Part shown: positions 31,791 to 42,926 of the stretch, piece by piece
Layout of the letters: each line of letters opens with the position of its first letter
How positions within the stretch are numbered: the stretch's first letter is position 1
From: Megamerina dolium
Taxonomy: Eukaryota > Arthropoda > Insecta > Diptera > Megamerinidae
Reading direction: 5' to 3'
Assembly: GCA_963854835.1 (NCBI GenBank)
Contig: OY978525.1
Location: forward strand, 16,958,309 to 17,022,308
DNA length: 64,000 nt
Translations under genes and position numbers: made by a program
Notes under the pieces: model-generated
What the model saw: the letters and a program-made list of their open reading frames with translations, nothing else
The model's database searches: none
Told to the model about the DNA's origin: nothing

Positions 31791-31968
31791 TGTTTGTTTG
31801 TATATATTTTTCCAGCTCTGTCAACCCAATGCCTGAGCTCATATTTACAATGGCATGGACTCATATTTATATTAGTATTTATTAAATAGACTTGAATTTT
31901 TCTGAAGAAGATAAAAACAACTAAACATATAATATAATTCATACAACTTTATTTGCATTTCAATTGGC

Positions 31969-32730
31969 TTACAAAGTAGCAGCAGTATTTAAAATCCATT
32001 GCCGAACAGTTGCAACATCACAATATATACCAGGATAACCTATTTGTGCACATCCATGACCCCAAGAAACTATGCCAATTAATTGATTGTTGGCCACTAA
32101 TGGACCACCGGAATCACACTGACATGCATCCTTGTGTTCGGCATAAGCACATAGCATAGTGTCCAATATTTCTGAACCATATTGAAAAGAAGTTGAAGCA
32201 CATGCCTGTTGATCGATTACATTGACTTCGACCTCTTGCAATATTGCTGGTAAAATTGGACAATCTCTATAGCATAGAGCACCCCAACCGCTGACAACAG
32301 CAGGTGTACCCGTTTTGGGTGTCACCTTAGCCAATTCAATATAACGTACTTTCCACGACTGTCTAACTGGTGTTGCCAATTTAATAACAGCTACATCGTA
32401 TTTCATATCGAAGGCATTGAAATCCTCATGAGATTTCAATGCTCTTACAGCAACATATTCACCACCATGCATATAATTTGTAGATCCAAGGCGAACTTTT
32501 ATTTCTGAAGGTTTCGTCGATTTTACACAATGTGCTGCAGTAACAATCGTGTCCTCATTAATAATGCTGCCACCGCAGAAATGATCATGTGATGCTTGTA
32601 TTGACACTTGATAGGGATGTGCTTCTATGGTTGTATTAACACCATTCACAATACGTCCACCAGGATAACGTGGTAGAACGTTAGCCAAGGATAAGTTTAG
32701 CAAAGTCAAAACACCGATCAAACGATACAT
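31969..32730 (-). CDS. T8: secreted trypsin-like protease with Cys in the oxyanion hole (253 aa)
   Basis: S1A trypsin type. Signal peptide 1-16, activation R26|IVNG. Triad H67 (TAAHC), D112 (KYDVAV), S207; pocket D201. The invariant Gly before Asp-Ser is Cys: DACQCDSGGP (C205, chymotrypsin position 193). That Gly supplies an oxyanion-hole NH and normally tolerates no side chain, so activity may be reduced or altered. Further extra Cys: C153 and C157 in the 147-loop (LCYRDC) and C237 (GIYCDV), the last three shared with T9. TTTATT on plus at 31948-31953 is its polyA signal. Frame intact. Confidence 0.94.
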   Translation of the reverse strand: MYRLIGVLTLLNLSLANVLPRYPGGRIVNGVNTTIEAHPYQVSIQASHDHFCGGSIINEDTIVTAAHCVKSTKPSEIKVRLGSTNYMHGGEYVAVRALKSHEDFNAFDMKYDVAVIKLATPVRQSWKVRYIELAKVTPKTGTPAVVSGWGALCYRDCPILPAILQEVEVNVIDQQACASTSFQYGSEILDTMLCAYAEHKDACQCDSGGPLVANNQLIGIVSWGHGCAQIGYPGIYCDVATVRQWILNTAATL

Positions 32731-32769
32731 TTTATTTTAATATCGTAACTAAATGCAATAAGTATTCAG

Positions 32770-32777
32770 TTTTTATA
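32770..32777 (-). promoter_or_regulatory. TATA box of T8
   Basis: Reads TATAAAAA on the minus strand, 40-47 bp before the T8 ATG, implying a very short leader. Confidence 0.7.
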
Positions 32778-32799
32778 CTACTCGATGCTTACAAGTGTC

Positions 32800-33310
32800 G
32801 GAGCAGAAAACGTACTTACTCGTAGGTTATCTTATTATCATTTATATTATTTACAAAACAAAAAAAAAAAAAAGAAACAACAACACTGTTTATTTAGATA
32901 ATTTTAATTAATTCATCAATCAAACCTATAGTATCAGATAGCAAATAAATAATAGATATTACTTAAATTAAAGTCTTCGCTAAAATACTCTTGCTGAATC
33001 AATTTAATTTACATTTTATTCCATATCAGATGTTTGAAATACCAAATCAATAAGGTAAATGCATTGAACAAAGCGATTTAAGAATACTTACTGTTCCCAA
33101 TTACAGAGCAATCGTGGTTAATACGTATATTGAAACGCGAAACAGATCGTTTTTCGTCATTTAATTCTTGATGATTCAAATTTCAGCATGGTTCCATTGA
33201 TATTTTTGCTTACAATTATCGATATATCTATTTGTTGGTCTTTATATTTGCCAGTAACTAAAGAAAAGTTAGCACTAACAACATGTATTTCTTAAAATTC
33301 TAAAAACTTC
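32800..33310. other. Intergenic between T8 and T9
   Basis: AT-rich spacer with an A-run at 32859-32873; no gene seen. Confidence 0.55.
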
Positions 33311-33317
33311 ACAGTAA

Positions 33318-34085
33318 TTATAAAATTGCAGCCATATCTAAAATCCATTTGCGCACAGAAGCCACATCGCAGTAAACACCTGGATAACCCTCACGTGCAC
33401 ATCCATTACCCCATGAAACAATACCGACCAGTTTGTTGCCAGACACTAATGGACCACCTGAATCACCTTGGCATGAATCCTTTTGCTCAGCATGACCACA
33501 AACCATAGTGTCTTGTATTTTAGATCCATATTTGTAAGCACTCGAAGCACAATCCTCCTTATCTACAACATTGATTTCAACCTCTTGTAAGGCTGTTGGG
33601 AGCGATGCACACCAGAAGAAACATTTTACACCCCAACCGGATACAACAGCCGGTGTTCCAGTAACGGGTGTTTTATCCGTCAATCCAATATAACGTATAC
33701 GCGATGATTCTCTAACTGGTGATGCCAATTTTATAATGGCCACATCATTTTGATTCGTTTCCCTATTGTAACCCTCATGATTTTTGAACGCTCTCACAGT
33801 GACGTATTCACCGCCACTATTATGATTGGTTGATCCCAAACGCACCTTCAATTGTGAGGGCTTCACATTTTGTAGACAATGTGCTGCAGTAACAATGGTA
33901 TCCTCATTAATGATACTGCCACCACAAGAGTGGGCACCATTTCTCTGTAACGATATTTGATAGGGACGTGCTTCGATGGTTGTCTCAACACCATTAACAA
34001 TACGACCGTCTAATTCATCGTTAAACGGTAAAATTCCAGCTAAAGTGGAGCTAACCAATGCAAATAAAACTACGTAGCCGTACAT
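33318..34085 (-). CDS. T9: secreted trypsin-like serine protease with extra cysteines (255 aa)
   Basis: Trypsin-type S1A. An upstream in-frame ATG (34145) lies before the TATA box at 34127-34134, so the start is 34085, which also gives the signal peptide (MYGYVVLFALVSSTLA). Activation R28|IVNG. Triad H69, D114 (QNDVAI), S209 (GDSGGP); pocket D203. Like T8 it carries CxxxC in the 147-loop (C155, C159) and a Cys after PGVY (C239), giving nine Cys in the mature chain, an odd number. Unlike T8, its oxyanion Gly is normal. T8 and T9 are sister duplicates. Confidence 0.95.
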   Translation of the reverse strand: MYGYVVLFALVSSTLAGILPFNDELDGRIVNGVETTIEARPYQISLQRNGAHSCGGSIINEDTIVTAAHCLQNVKPSQLKVRLGSTNHNSGGEYVTVRAFKNHEGYNRETNQNDVAIIKLASPVRESSRIRYIGLTDKTPVTGTPAVVSGWGVKCFFWCASLPTALQEVEINVVDKEDCASSAYKYGSKIQDTMVCGHAEQKDSCQGDSGGPLVSGNKLVGIVSWGNGCAREGYPGVYCDVASVRKWILDMAAIL

Positions 34086-34126
34086 GTTCCAAATGGCACT
34101 AACCGAAGGTGATGGCGTCGTTGAAG

Positions 34127-34134
34127 CTTTTATA
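34127..34134 (-). promoter_or_regulatory. TATA box of T9
   Basis: TATAAAAG on the minus strand, 42-49 bp upstream of the chosen ATG. It decides against the earlier in-frame ATG at 34145. Confidence 0.8.
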
Positions 34135-34149
34135 CACAATGTCATTTAT

Positions 34150-34474
34150 TGTACTTCACACAATCATAAATTTTCTTGCGACTTTATCACCAATTGTATT
34201 GGCAAAAAGATTAACGCGTATTAACGTATAATCGTAAAATCGTATCTTTTAAAACGCCTTGCAAATATCAATATATGTATTGTATGTCTATAAAATGGCA
34301 CCAATTTATCCCAAGCCAGTCTATATTTATGAAAAAATAAATAATCATAAAATAATAAATAGTTGTGATTTATTAAAACTATCTAATACATATGTAAATA
34401 GCTGTAATGCTCTCTTTACATTATCTCATATGTAATGTTGCCACCTGTACACATTTTCCTTGTAAATACTGCTA
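34150..34474. other. Intergenic, no gene seen
   Basis: AT-rich spacer between T9 and a mariner copy. Confidence 0.5.
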
Positions 34475-35579
34475 CGGGCGGATTGATAATGAAGCTACCT
34501 AAGTAGCTTCATTATCAACATAGTCTCCTTTTACTTCGTCACACTTAGTAAGACGATATTCCAACTTTTTTATACCATCTGAATACAACGATTTCGGGAG
34601 CCCCTCAAAATACGCGTTAGTTTCGGTAATCACTTCTTCGTTTGAGCTGAATCTTTGGAAACAGGAAAAAGTCACTAGGAGCTAAATCTGGACTATAAGG
34701 TGGATGATCAACCAATTCGAAGTGTATTTCACGTAATTTTAGCATCGTATCTAATGCTGTGAGAACCGGTGCGTTGTCTTGAAGAAAGAGCGCTTTTTTT
34801 CTTCTTTAAATGTGGTCGTTTTTTCTTGATTGCACCATTCAATTGATCCAATAATGCACTATAATACTTTCCTGTGATTGTGGATCCTTTTTCAAGATAA
34901 TCGATAAGCAATATTCCGAGTGCATACCAAAATACAATGGCCATAACCTTGCCAGCCGATTTCACTGCCTTCGCCTTCTTCGGAGCACTGCCACCAGCTT
35001 CCACCCATTGTTTCGATTGATTTTGGGTTTAGGTGTGTAGTGGTGGACCCACGTTTCATCAACAGTTATTAATCATGTTCAAACACCGCTGTGAAGTGGT
35101 CTCTCGAACTCGTTTTTGTTCGACACTGAGCAAACGCGGCACCTATCTTGCCGATTGCTTTTTCATATGCAAATTTTCATGCAAAATGTTGAACACACGT
35201 TCATATGATATTTTCTTCAGTAACCACCTCTTTTGGGCTTCCTGTTGATGGTATTGTTGCAGTGCTTGTTCGGCCGCGTTTAAATTCAGCAATCCAATAT
35301 TTTACCATATAATCTGACGGAGCAGACTCACCGTAATGTTTATCGATCTTTTCTTTATCTCTTTCGTCGTTTTCCCTTTCAAATAATAGTGTTTAATCAC
35401 TGCACTAAATTCGTTTTTTCCCATTTTTCAAGAAACACAAATTTGGTTACTTCAAACGACTACAACAAATAAACTAATTTTGACAGCTTACGTTTGACAG
35501 ATCGCAATTTCAAAAAAAAAAAAATTTTTGTGTTTGTGCTGCCTTTTTCGAACCTAGGTAGCTTCTTTATAAATACAAG
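34475..35579 (-). mobile_element. Mariner element, deleted copy (same family as 56.1-57.4 kb)
   Basis: The left end CGGGCGGATTGATAATGAAG and right end ACCTAGGTAGCTTCTTTAT match the family's inverted ends, with TA on each side. The minus strand encodes a partial catalytic core (SAGKVMAIVFWYALGILLI.., KKKRPHLKKKKS) with frameshifts. The HTH region lacks a segment around 35205-35225 that is present in the other copy. Non-functional. Confidence 0.88.
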
Positions 35580-35584
35580 TACAA

Positions 35585-35940
35585 GTCACGTGATAATTTT
35601 TAGAATACAGGCAACACAATATGAAGTTGTGCCAGTCTTTTGAACTTTTTGATTTTCCAAGTGCATTGAATGATTTCGAATTATTTTTATCTATAATGAA
35701 ATTTATTACAGTTGTAGAAATAATCTATGAATAAAGATCATCTGTCGCTACTTCTGCTCGGTGGCACCGCTTCATCGTATAGATTAATAGCAGCTTAAGC
35801 AAATTTTTAAGCCACCTTAAGACTATCTCACAAAAAAATTGGAAAAAAAAGAATTTTTTGCACAAAATCATTGCTGAAGATAAAATATAGATACTGTACG
35901 TCAATCCTAAATGTTGAAAAGTATGGGTTGATTCTAGTCT
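35585..35940. other. Intergenic, no gene seen
   Basis: Unclassified AT-rich sequence between two mariner remnants. Confidence 0.5.
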
Positions 35941-35989
35941 GATTAGTCATTCATATCGGTTGCAAAACCGAATATTCAGAAAGTACTAC

Positions 35990-36840
35990 TGTGTGTCTGG
36001 TGAGATAAGAAGGGAGTCGGGTTCCATAGGTCAAATTGTTACAGCTGAACGTTATCAACGAAAAAATTATCAAATTAAGCGACTCTCTGAAGGAAAAAAG
36101 ACCATTTACTGGTCAAGGAAGTCGAAAAGTGATATTGCTACATAGAAATGCCAATTGTGATACCACCGAGCTTCTCTGAGCTACGGCACCTACAGCAAAA
36201 CCAATCCAGGAACTCATCATCTCCTTTGGCTTTGCAGCATGGGGCTTATTCTCTCGACTTGGCTCCATTCGATTACTACTTATTTAAATCAATGCAGTGT
36301 CATTTAGCTGACCAGCGGTTCTACAAAGTTGAAGATGTATATAAGAAAATTATAAAAAAAAAAATAAATATGTGGCACTTAAAGCCCCAAAGGGCTCATT
36401 GGCCGAGCTTCTCTTCCATTACTGTTGTGCGTCTTAAATTTGGACAGTATTAGAAGGGACCTACTTATTTTAGCCGGTTCCGAACGGCAGAACACTTGTG
36501 ACATCACTTTTTCTGAGCTTTGTCACAGTTTTATTTTATAAGCTTTTTTCATGGCAAGTTATTACTGTCGGAAGAATTGCCAATTTCTTGCCGACAGGTG
36601 GGTACCATTCGAAATAAAATTCTTATCGATATTAAATTTGTTATGCATCAGCCGGGGATTGAACCACGACCTACAGATCAAAAGGCGAACACACTAACCA
36701 CTGAGCTACGGCACCCACCATAAGAAAATTACTCGATTATTATTTTTCTTCGAAACGATCAAGTTTCTATCGCGAGTTCAGAAAAAGAAAATTCAGTATC
36801 TACCCGAGAAATGACAAAAGACCACACATAATAATGGTAA
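35990..36840 (+). pseudogene. Mariner transposase remnant with nested SINE
   Basis: 36028-36144 encodes GQIVTAERYQRKNYQIKRLS and SRKSKSDIAT, which follow the mariner pattern before the second catalytic Asp. 36235-36355 gives GAYSLDLAPFDYYLFKSMQ and LADQRFYKVEDVYKKI (the SPDLAPSDYHLF block). The reading frame resumes after the SINE at 36732 (TRLLFFFETIKFLSR, then a stop at about 36810). Stops and a deletion of the QDN segment make it dead. Confidence 0.82.
36353..36719 (-). mobile_element. tRNA-derived SINE, copy 6, nested in mariner
   Basis: Full-length reverse copy (tail AAATAAATATGTGGC, head GCTACGGCACCC). It is flanked by the 12-bp direct repeat ATAAGAAAATTA at 36341-36352 and 36720-36731. 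Removing it rejoins the mariner codons VYKKI-TRLL, which confirms the insertion. Confidence 0.93.
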
Positions 36841-38160
36841 ATTCGATTATTGACATTTGTAAGCCACCTATATTAAGGTTTAAGCAGGGTTTAAGATATT
36901 TTTATGGCAGTCGTCCATAGCATCATCATTGAAAACGGTGCATTCACGGAAGTAGGAGACCCAATCTATACGTCACTGACTGATAAAAAAATCAGCTGTT
37001 TATTGATTGCGCTTTAAAATTAAGGCAAAATGAATCAGCTGTCAGATTTCCAGCTGTACTGAAAAATTTAAGAATTGCCCAACTTTTGTACGTCAATTTG
37101 ACGTATGTATTTCGACTTAACTGTCAGTTAAAAAGGCAACGTGTGGCGGATGTTATGAATCGAATGAATCACCAACTTTCAGCTCGCCTGACTTGTTTAC
37201 TTTCTTTCTGAAATTTAAATCAAATATACGATCGCCTTACTATCAACAATTGATGAAGGTTATTTGTTAACGAACACTGCTACTATCGATATTGGTATTT
37301 CGATAATAATGACCTTTATTTAAGTATTAACATAAATTATGAATGACATCGAATTGCAAGCACTTTTTTTTCCTTTTCTCCACAATAAATTTTTAAAACG
37401 TAATTTCTTTATTGCCCGAAATAAATGTAAGATACTTACTGAGTACTTTCCCAAATATCACGCCATGGCATTATTTTTCAAAACAAATATTTTTTTTTAA
37501 TACTTCGAGTATCATAGCAAACAAACAAAAACGGAAGTTCTTGTTATCTTTATTCAGGTTTTTCTTGCGGCTATGGCCAATAAATCAATTTATCTATATA
37601 AATACGTACTTATATCATAATTATGATGTTTAAACAGCCTAACTATCCATACGCGTGCATGCGTAATCTTATTGTGATATGAAGAATTGAGTGAACAAAT
37701 TTGCTGAATTAAATTAAATTGCAAAGAATTAATTGTGTAGAAAATCAGTAGACTGATAGATTATGTTACATTACATAGAATTTGATTCCTTGAGAAGTCG
37801 AACATATAAAGTAAGTCTATATAAAATGTTATTTCCGTGGAATCCCCCTGTAGTTGTTTCCTCAGATTATTTAAATGCAAAAATTACTCAGCAAATGCAA
37901 TCCCGAATTTGACCTTTTAATTTTAACTCCCTTCATTTTTGAGTACTCGCCTTGGCACTGTTGTTACTGAAAGAAATTGAATATTAAGCATTTTTAATCC
38001 AACCTCTTGGGTTACTTAGTTCGATTATTCTGCTCATTTTGATTAGCCGTAGCTGGATATAGCTGAATACGACAGAACATTGTGATCATTAGAAGCCCTA
38101 ATATAGAAATAAAACAAAATCTCAAGATCTATCAAATAATAAAAAAAAAACCGTTACATA
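36841..38160. other. 1.3-kb intergenic region, no gene seen
   Basis: AT-rich. A run of CAGCTG-containing near-repeats (36995-37060, ATCAGCTGTTT, ATCAGCTGTCAG, TCCAGCTGTACTG) is the only structure noted. Confidence 0.5.
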
Positions 38161-38167
38161 TAAGAAA

Positions 38168-38640
38168 CTAGGTAGGTAGGTAAGGAGGCTATCATATGAC
38201 GCACTTAGATCAGTTTTGGCCCATTGTGATACCACGGGAACTAGTAATTATCCTCTTGGATCCTACTTAAAACATCCTGACTATTTGATAAACGATATTA
38301 TCTTTGTTAATTATATGTTAGCAATTTGGGTAATGCTGTCAAGAGTGTCGATTCCTAGCATGTTAAACCTTCTCCTCCACAGAGCCAAGCAACCGCACAC
38401 AAGATGTTCTACGATTTCCTCCTCTTCTTCCTCTTGACAGCACCTACAATAACCATAATTCGCCACCCCTAGTCTACAAACGTGCCTACCAATTACGCAG
38501 TGACACGTTAGGACTCCGATTGTCCTACTAATAGCCAGCCTATCGAATTTTAGCAGTAGCTTAGTCCGACTTAAGCTCCATTCCGGCCAAGTTAGCCTGC
38601 TTGTTAGATAAGTTGCCGTCTATCGCCAACGTGTGCTATA
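38168..38640 (-). mobile_element. LINE fragment with Cys-rich C-terminal tail
   Basis: Related to the fragment at 12.1-12.7 kb. The minus strand encodes TCHCVIGRHVCRLGV and GYCRCCQEEEEEEIVEHLVC, then CLALWRRRFNMLG. The element ends in the same (TAGG)n tail on the plus strand (38171-38182). 5'-truncated. Confidence 0.8.
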
Positions 38641-38760
38641 TGAAACTAAAAGCGCTTTAAATCAATCGACTAAAACAAATACAATGCTATATAATTTTTT
38701 GAAATAGCAAGTATGTATGATTGTTTTATTGACAATCCACTTTAATTAGAATAGATATCC

Positions 38761-39531
38761 TTAAACGGATGATGCAGCATTGATAACCCAGGTGCGAAGA
38801 TCAGCAACGTTAGCATAGACACCGGGATAGCTGGGCTGAGCACAACCATAACCCCAGGAGACGACACCAACCAAGTCACCGCCAGATACCAATGGACCAC
38901 CAGAATCACCTTGGCAAGAATCCTTTCCTTTAGCAGAAGCACAAATCATTGAGGTTTTAACCTGAGTGCCATAACCATAAGATGCCGATGAGCATTCGCT
39001 GCGTCCAACAATGTTTACGCTAACATATTGAAGAGTGCTGGGAATTGAGGATGATCCAGATTTGGTGGTACCCCAACCAGAGACGACAGCAGCTACACCA
39101 TTGGACGGTGCACGTACAGCCAAACTGATTGTTCTAATTGTCGAGCTAAGGGGCAAGCTGGATGATAAACGAATCACAGCAATATCATTGACCATAGTGC
39201 TGGGATTATAGCCTTCATGATTTTTAAAAGCTGCAACTGAAACCAGTACACCACCAGAATTCCAATTTGTCGAACCAGCACGCACCTTCAAAGATGAGGC
39301 GGCAACATTTTGTAAACAATGGGCAGCCGTAATAATGATTCTATTATTATAGACCGAGCCACCGCATGAATGAGCGCCATTGCGTTGAAGTGAAACTTGC
39401 CATGGGTATGAGCTGATGGTAGTAGCTGAACCGCCTACAATGCGACCATCCAACTGAGGGAGCATACCATCGGGTATAGAAGCACCCAGTACGCAAGCGA
39501 TTGCCGACAACAGGATAACGTATTTCAACAT
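38761..39531 (-). CDS. T10: secreted trypsin, alpha/beta-trypsin-like (256 aa)
   Basis: Canonical fly trypsin. The upstream open frame lacks an ATG; the start at 39531 gives signal peptide [18 protein letters not shown]. Activation R30|IVGG. Triad H71 (TAAHC), D116 (VNDIAV), S210 (GDSGGP); pocket D204. [25 protein letters not shown] and [19 protein letters not shown] are very like Drosophila alpha/beta-type trypsins. TATA on minus at 39582-39589 and TTTATT polyA signal at 38725-38730. Codons are GC-richer than in T1-T9, as expected for a strongly expressed gut gene (inference). Confidence 0.97.
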   Translation of the reverse strand: MLKYVILLSAIACVLGASIPDGMLPQLDGRIVGGSATTISSYPWQVSLQRNGAHSCGGSVYNNRIIITAAHCLQNVAASSLKVRAGSTNWNSGGVLVSVAAFKNHEGYNPSTMVNDIAVIRLSSSLPLSSTIRTISLAVRAPSNGVAAVVSGWGTTKSGSSSIPSTLQYVSVNIVGRSECSSASYGYGTQVKTSMICASAKGKDSCQGDSGGPLVSGGDLVGVVSWGYGCAQPSYPGVYANVADLRTWVINAASSV

Positions 39532-39581
39532 TTTGTGTAATAACCAACTACTAATGTGATTGCTACAGCAAATGTAAGCAC

Positions 39582-39589
39582 TATTTATA
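39582..39589 (-). promoter_or_regulatory. TATA box of T10
   Basis: TATAAATA on the minus strand, 51-58 bp before the ATG. Confidence 0.75.
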
Positions 39590-39604
39590 CTAAAAATAAC
39601 TTGT

Positions 39605-40740
39605 TGACTCCAATGGATTTTCTTGTATAATTCTATAATGAAAAGGGGTATTAACTTACACATGTAATATGTAGTGAAGAAATCTCCAACAAGTTTCAAG
39701 TTTAATATTACAATATATTGAATTACTTGTAAGCCCGTTTAAGCACTTTTTACACAAGTTATTGATAACAAAATTTGAAACAATGACAAGAAGAAAATGC
39801 AGTAATCAAAGCACTGCACTTGCATTTAATGATAATTAAATAAATTAAAATTATCTAATGATAAAGCATGTACCCGTATGCACATATGTCATTGTCTGGG
39901 CTCATAATATGGACGCAATACAACGAGGTACTATCAATACATTTGATATATCTGAGGGCATCATAGTCATAATTAATCCATGCTAATTATGAGAAAAATA
40001 ATATCACTTTTCAGCAGCCCAATCGATTTCGGATAATAGTATCTGGATGTGTGTAGGCCTTCCATATAACAACCCTGAAGGATATGTCGATAGTAAAACT
40101 GTACTGATTCACTATTGTTTTTGTCACTGACCTAGGCAACGCTCTGCTCTGCTCTAGATGTTGAGAATCCACTAGTGCCCTTAGAACTATTGATAAAGTT
40201 GCCTCCATGTGGTTCCACCACATGGAGACATTGGAACCAGTGATTCACTACTACATAAAAAAATTTTTGTTAATCTTTAATTTTACGTACAGCCACGTGT
40301 ATTTTCAACTAAAAAATATGAAACAATAAAAAATCAGCTATGCAGCTGTAAACAATTTCTCTACCCATTAAAGGTAAAAAGTAAAAACTGTAGACGCTTC
40401 ATTAACAATGTCACCAAAAAGTCACCCAAAAGTGGCGACTCGGAGACACTAGACCATGCTTCCTTCTTACATTATGTGTAACTTTAAAATTTTCTAAACT
40501 TGTCCTAAGTGAAGAAATATGCTATATCATAATGGTATATGCAATTAGATTGTGCTCTGTTGCAAATCTATTGTAAAATTGTGGAACTTTTTAAAATTAA
40601 GTGTGGGCTATCCACTTCAAATGCACTAAAATAAATCTCGTTCAATAATTTCATGGATTGTTGCAATATTTCAAATATTATTATCAACATAAAATGATCA
40701 TAACGACTATATTCGCCAAATCTACGGAAAAATGGCCATT
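39605..40740. other. Intergenic, no gene seen
   Basis: AT-rich with one perfect hairpin at 40203-40227 (see findings). 40011-40223 has an ORF on minus without recognisable motifs. Confidence 0.5.
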
Positions 40741-40745
40741 ATTGT

Positions 40746-41085
40746 GGGTGCCGTAGCTCAGTGGTTAGTGTGTTTGCCTTCTGATCTGTAGGTCGTGGAT
40801 TCAATCCCCGGCTGAAGCATAGCAAATTTAATATCGAAAATATTTTTTATTTATAAGGTACCCGCCTGTCGGCAAGCAATTGGCAATTCTTCCGGAAGTA
40901 ACAATTTGCCATGGGAAAGCTTCTAAAAGAACTGTGTGACAAAGGTCAGAAAAAATGATGTCACGAGGGTTCTGCCGTTCGGAACCGGTTAAAATAAGTA
41001 GGTCTATTCTAATACTGTCCAAAATTTAACACACACAACAGTAGTGTATGAAAAACTCGGCCAAAGAGGCTTATAGGTGCCACAA
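40746..41085 (+). mobile_element. tRNA-derived SINE, copy 7
   Basis: Head GGGTGCCGTAGCTCAGTGG with B box GTGGATTCAATCCCC, body to AACTCGGCCAAAGAGG and GGTGCCACAAG. The tail is lost where it meets the LINE remnant. Confidence 0.87.
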
Positions 41086-41485
41086 GAAAACGTATTCTTC
41101 CAATCGCTAGACAAGACCGAGCCAGCGCAACCGATAGAACACTTACCGAAGTCAATATCGGAATACAGCCAGGAGCACGCCACTAAAATAGGAGTTGCGT
41201 AGGAGTTTCCTCTCGAAGATTCCAAGTAAACACTTGTCCGAGTTTTAAAGAATCCAGGTTATCAAACCAATATGGTGAGAGACTTGTTGAGTGTGGCTTT
41301 CGTTCTTCGACTTTTCGACTTCTAAATTGCTTACTTTGCGGAAGTACCATGTATCTGCAAAAATTATTCTTCCCGTGATCTCCAGGTTATATCATTAATA
41401 GAGCTGATGGTGGTTCCAAGATTGGCAAATTCCTTTACTTCTTCGAGAGCAATTGCCAACAGTGCATTTCCTACTTCATCCTATT
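41086..41485 (-). mobile_element. Highly decayed LINE fragment
   Basis: Nucleotide similarity to the LINE at 2.5-3.2 kb is visible: AGACAAGACCGAGCCAGCGC, CCTCTCGAAGATTCCAAG, GAGAGACTTGTTGAGTGTGG, TGGTTCCAAGATTGGC. Same order and strand, with many indels. As at 3.2 kb, a plus-strand SINE sits next to this minus-strand LINE. Confidence 0.75.
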
Positions 41486-41490
41486 ACTAA

Positions 41491-42116
41491 TAGCCTAGAC
41501 AGACGGCAGCCTAATTCCGGATTACCTAGTTAATTCGAATTAACTCGAGCATTAACTGCAGCTAATCCACATAAACTCTATGAGTTTATAGCCTAGACAG
41601 ACGGCAGCCTATTTCCGGATTACCGAGTTAATTCGAATTAACTCGGGAATTAACTGCAGCTAATCCGCATAAACTCTATGAGTTAATTCTCAAAATAAAA
41701 GAGGATTAGGGCAATTTGCGATGGCAACACTGCTGAAAATTGTCTATTGTGAATTTTTCTCCATCCATTTTACAAAATATTAGGTGTGTTCGCTAACAAA
41801 AAACTTTCAATAATTGTTAACAGTTTTCAACATGAAAAGTGTTGGCGAACAAATAAATCCAGCTGTCAATTACGAACGGTGAATGTCAATTTACAAGTTT
41901 CTGATAGTTTTAAGTTCACGTACTTCTTGTAGATTTTCTCATATCGAGAGTGACAGATGACAGAAATTGATAGTGATAGTAATGTAAGTGGACAGACCTA
42001 ATAAAACAGCAATCAGCCGTTTAGTTAATCCGCAATACTGCCGTCTGTCAGGTTATTATTTTATTCGGATTAAGTGCGCCGGTAATCCGGAATTAGGCTG
42101 CCGTCTGTCTAGGCTA
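41491..42116. mobile_element. Non-autonomous DNA transposon (MITE) with 36-bp perfect TIRs
   Basis: Left end 41491-41526 (TAGCCTAGACAGACGGCAGC...) and right end 42081-42116 are perfect reverse complements over 36 bp. TAA flanks both sides (41488-41490, 42117-42119), a 3-bp duplication of the type made by PIF/Harbinger elements. The left terminus is duplicated in tandem (98-bp unit; second copy from 41589, one mismatch in the TIR). Each copy includes the palindrome GTTAATTCGAATTAAC. No ORF, so it would need a transposase from elsewhere. Confidence 0.88.
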
Positions 42117-42119
42117 TAA

Positions 42120-42920
42120 CTTTATATTCTCATTCTCAAAGCCTGAAAGTGTAAATTTTTTTCCAGCCTTCATAGTTTTCCTTCCTCCCAGATTCAGCCC
42201 ACATTAAAAGTAATAAATATATTCTAATATTAATACATATTAATGCAGGAACATAAAATTCGAAAATATAACCAAGTTTCAAAATAAACTTTTTATTAAT
42301 TTGTTAATTGTTTCTTTATTATGACAAACGGTATGTCTGCTTCTAAATGAATATAATGTACGATTAGTCACTTTGTCTTTAAATTACTTGTGCAAAAATA
42401 TGCATAATCTAGCTTGAGTTTCTATACCATTTTCTATTACACATAAAGACAGGCAAAGTTATGTCACAACAGTTCTGCCATTCGAGATAGACTAATTAAT
42501 ATAAGAATGTTTAATAAGAATAAGTCACAGTTTTGGAGCATCAACATAGTGTTATTGGTTTTTTTTTCGATTTTCTCATTTAAAACATTTATTATATGAT
42601 GACGATCTCCTCTGGAAAATGAATGAATTAAAATACATCGATAAAATAGAATGTTTTACTTATCTTTGGCACTTTTAAAACACAAAATGTGAAGGAATTT
42701 ATTTCCAGCAAAAACAAGTGCATACGCATATCTGCTGAAAACAAAATTATGTGTTAAAACACTAACAATTATGTAGAATTTATCTAATCATCAGTTACAC
42801 GCAAACAAGTATTAAACACATGTTTCTTAAAAGCCCCAAAATTTATAGGCAAAGAAAATCTCAAATCTAATCTTGATGGGAAATAGGTGACAGCTATTTT
42901 CAGCGATTTATTTTCGTAAT
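42120..42920. other. Upstream region of T11
   Basis: AT-rich. A short SINE-body fragment (AGTTATGTCACAACAGTTCT, about 42455-42500) is embedded. No gene. Confidence 0.55.
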
Positions 42921-42926
42921 GACCAC

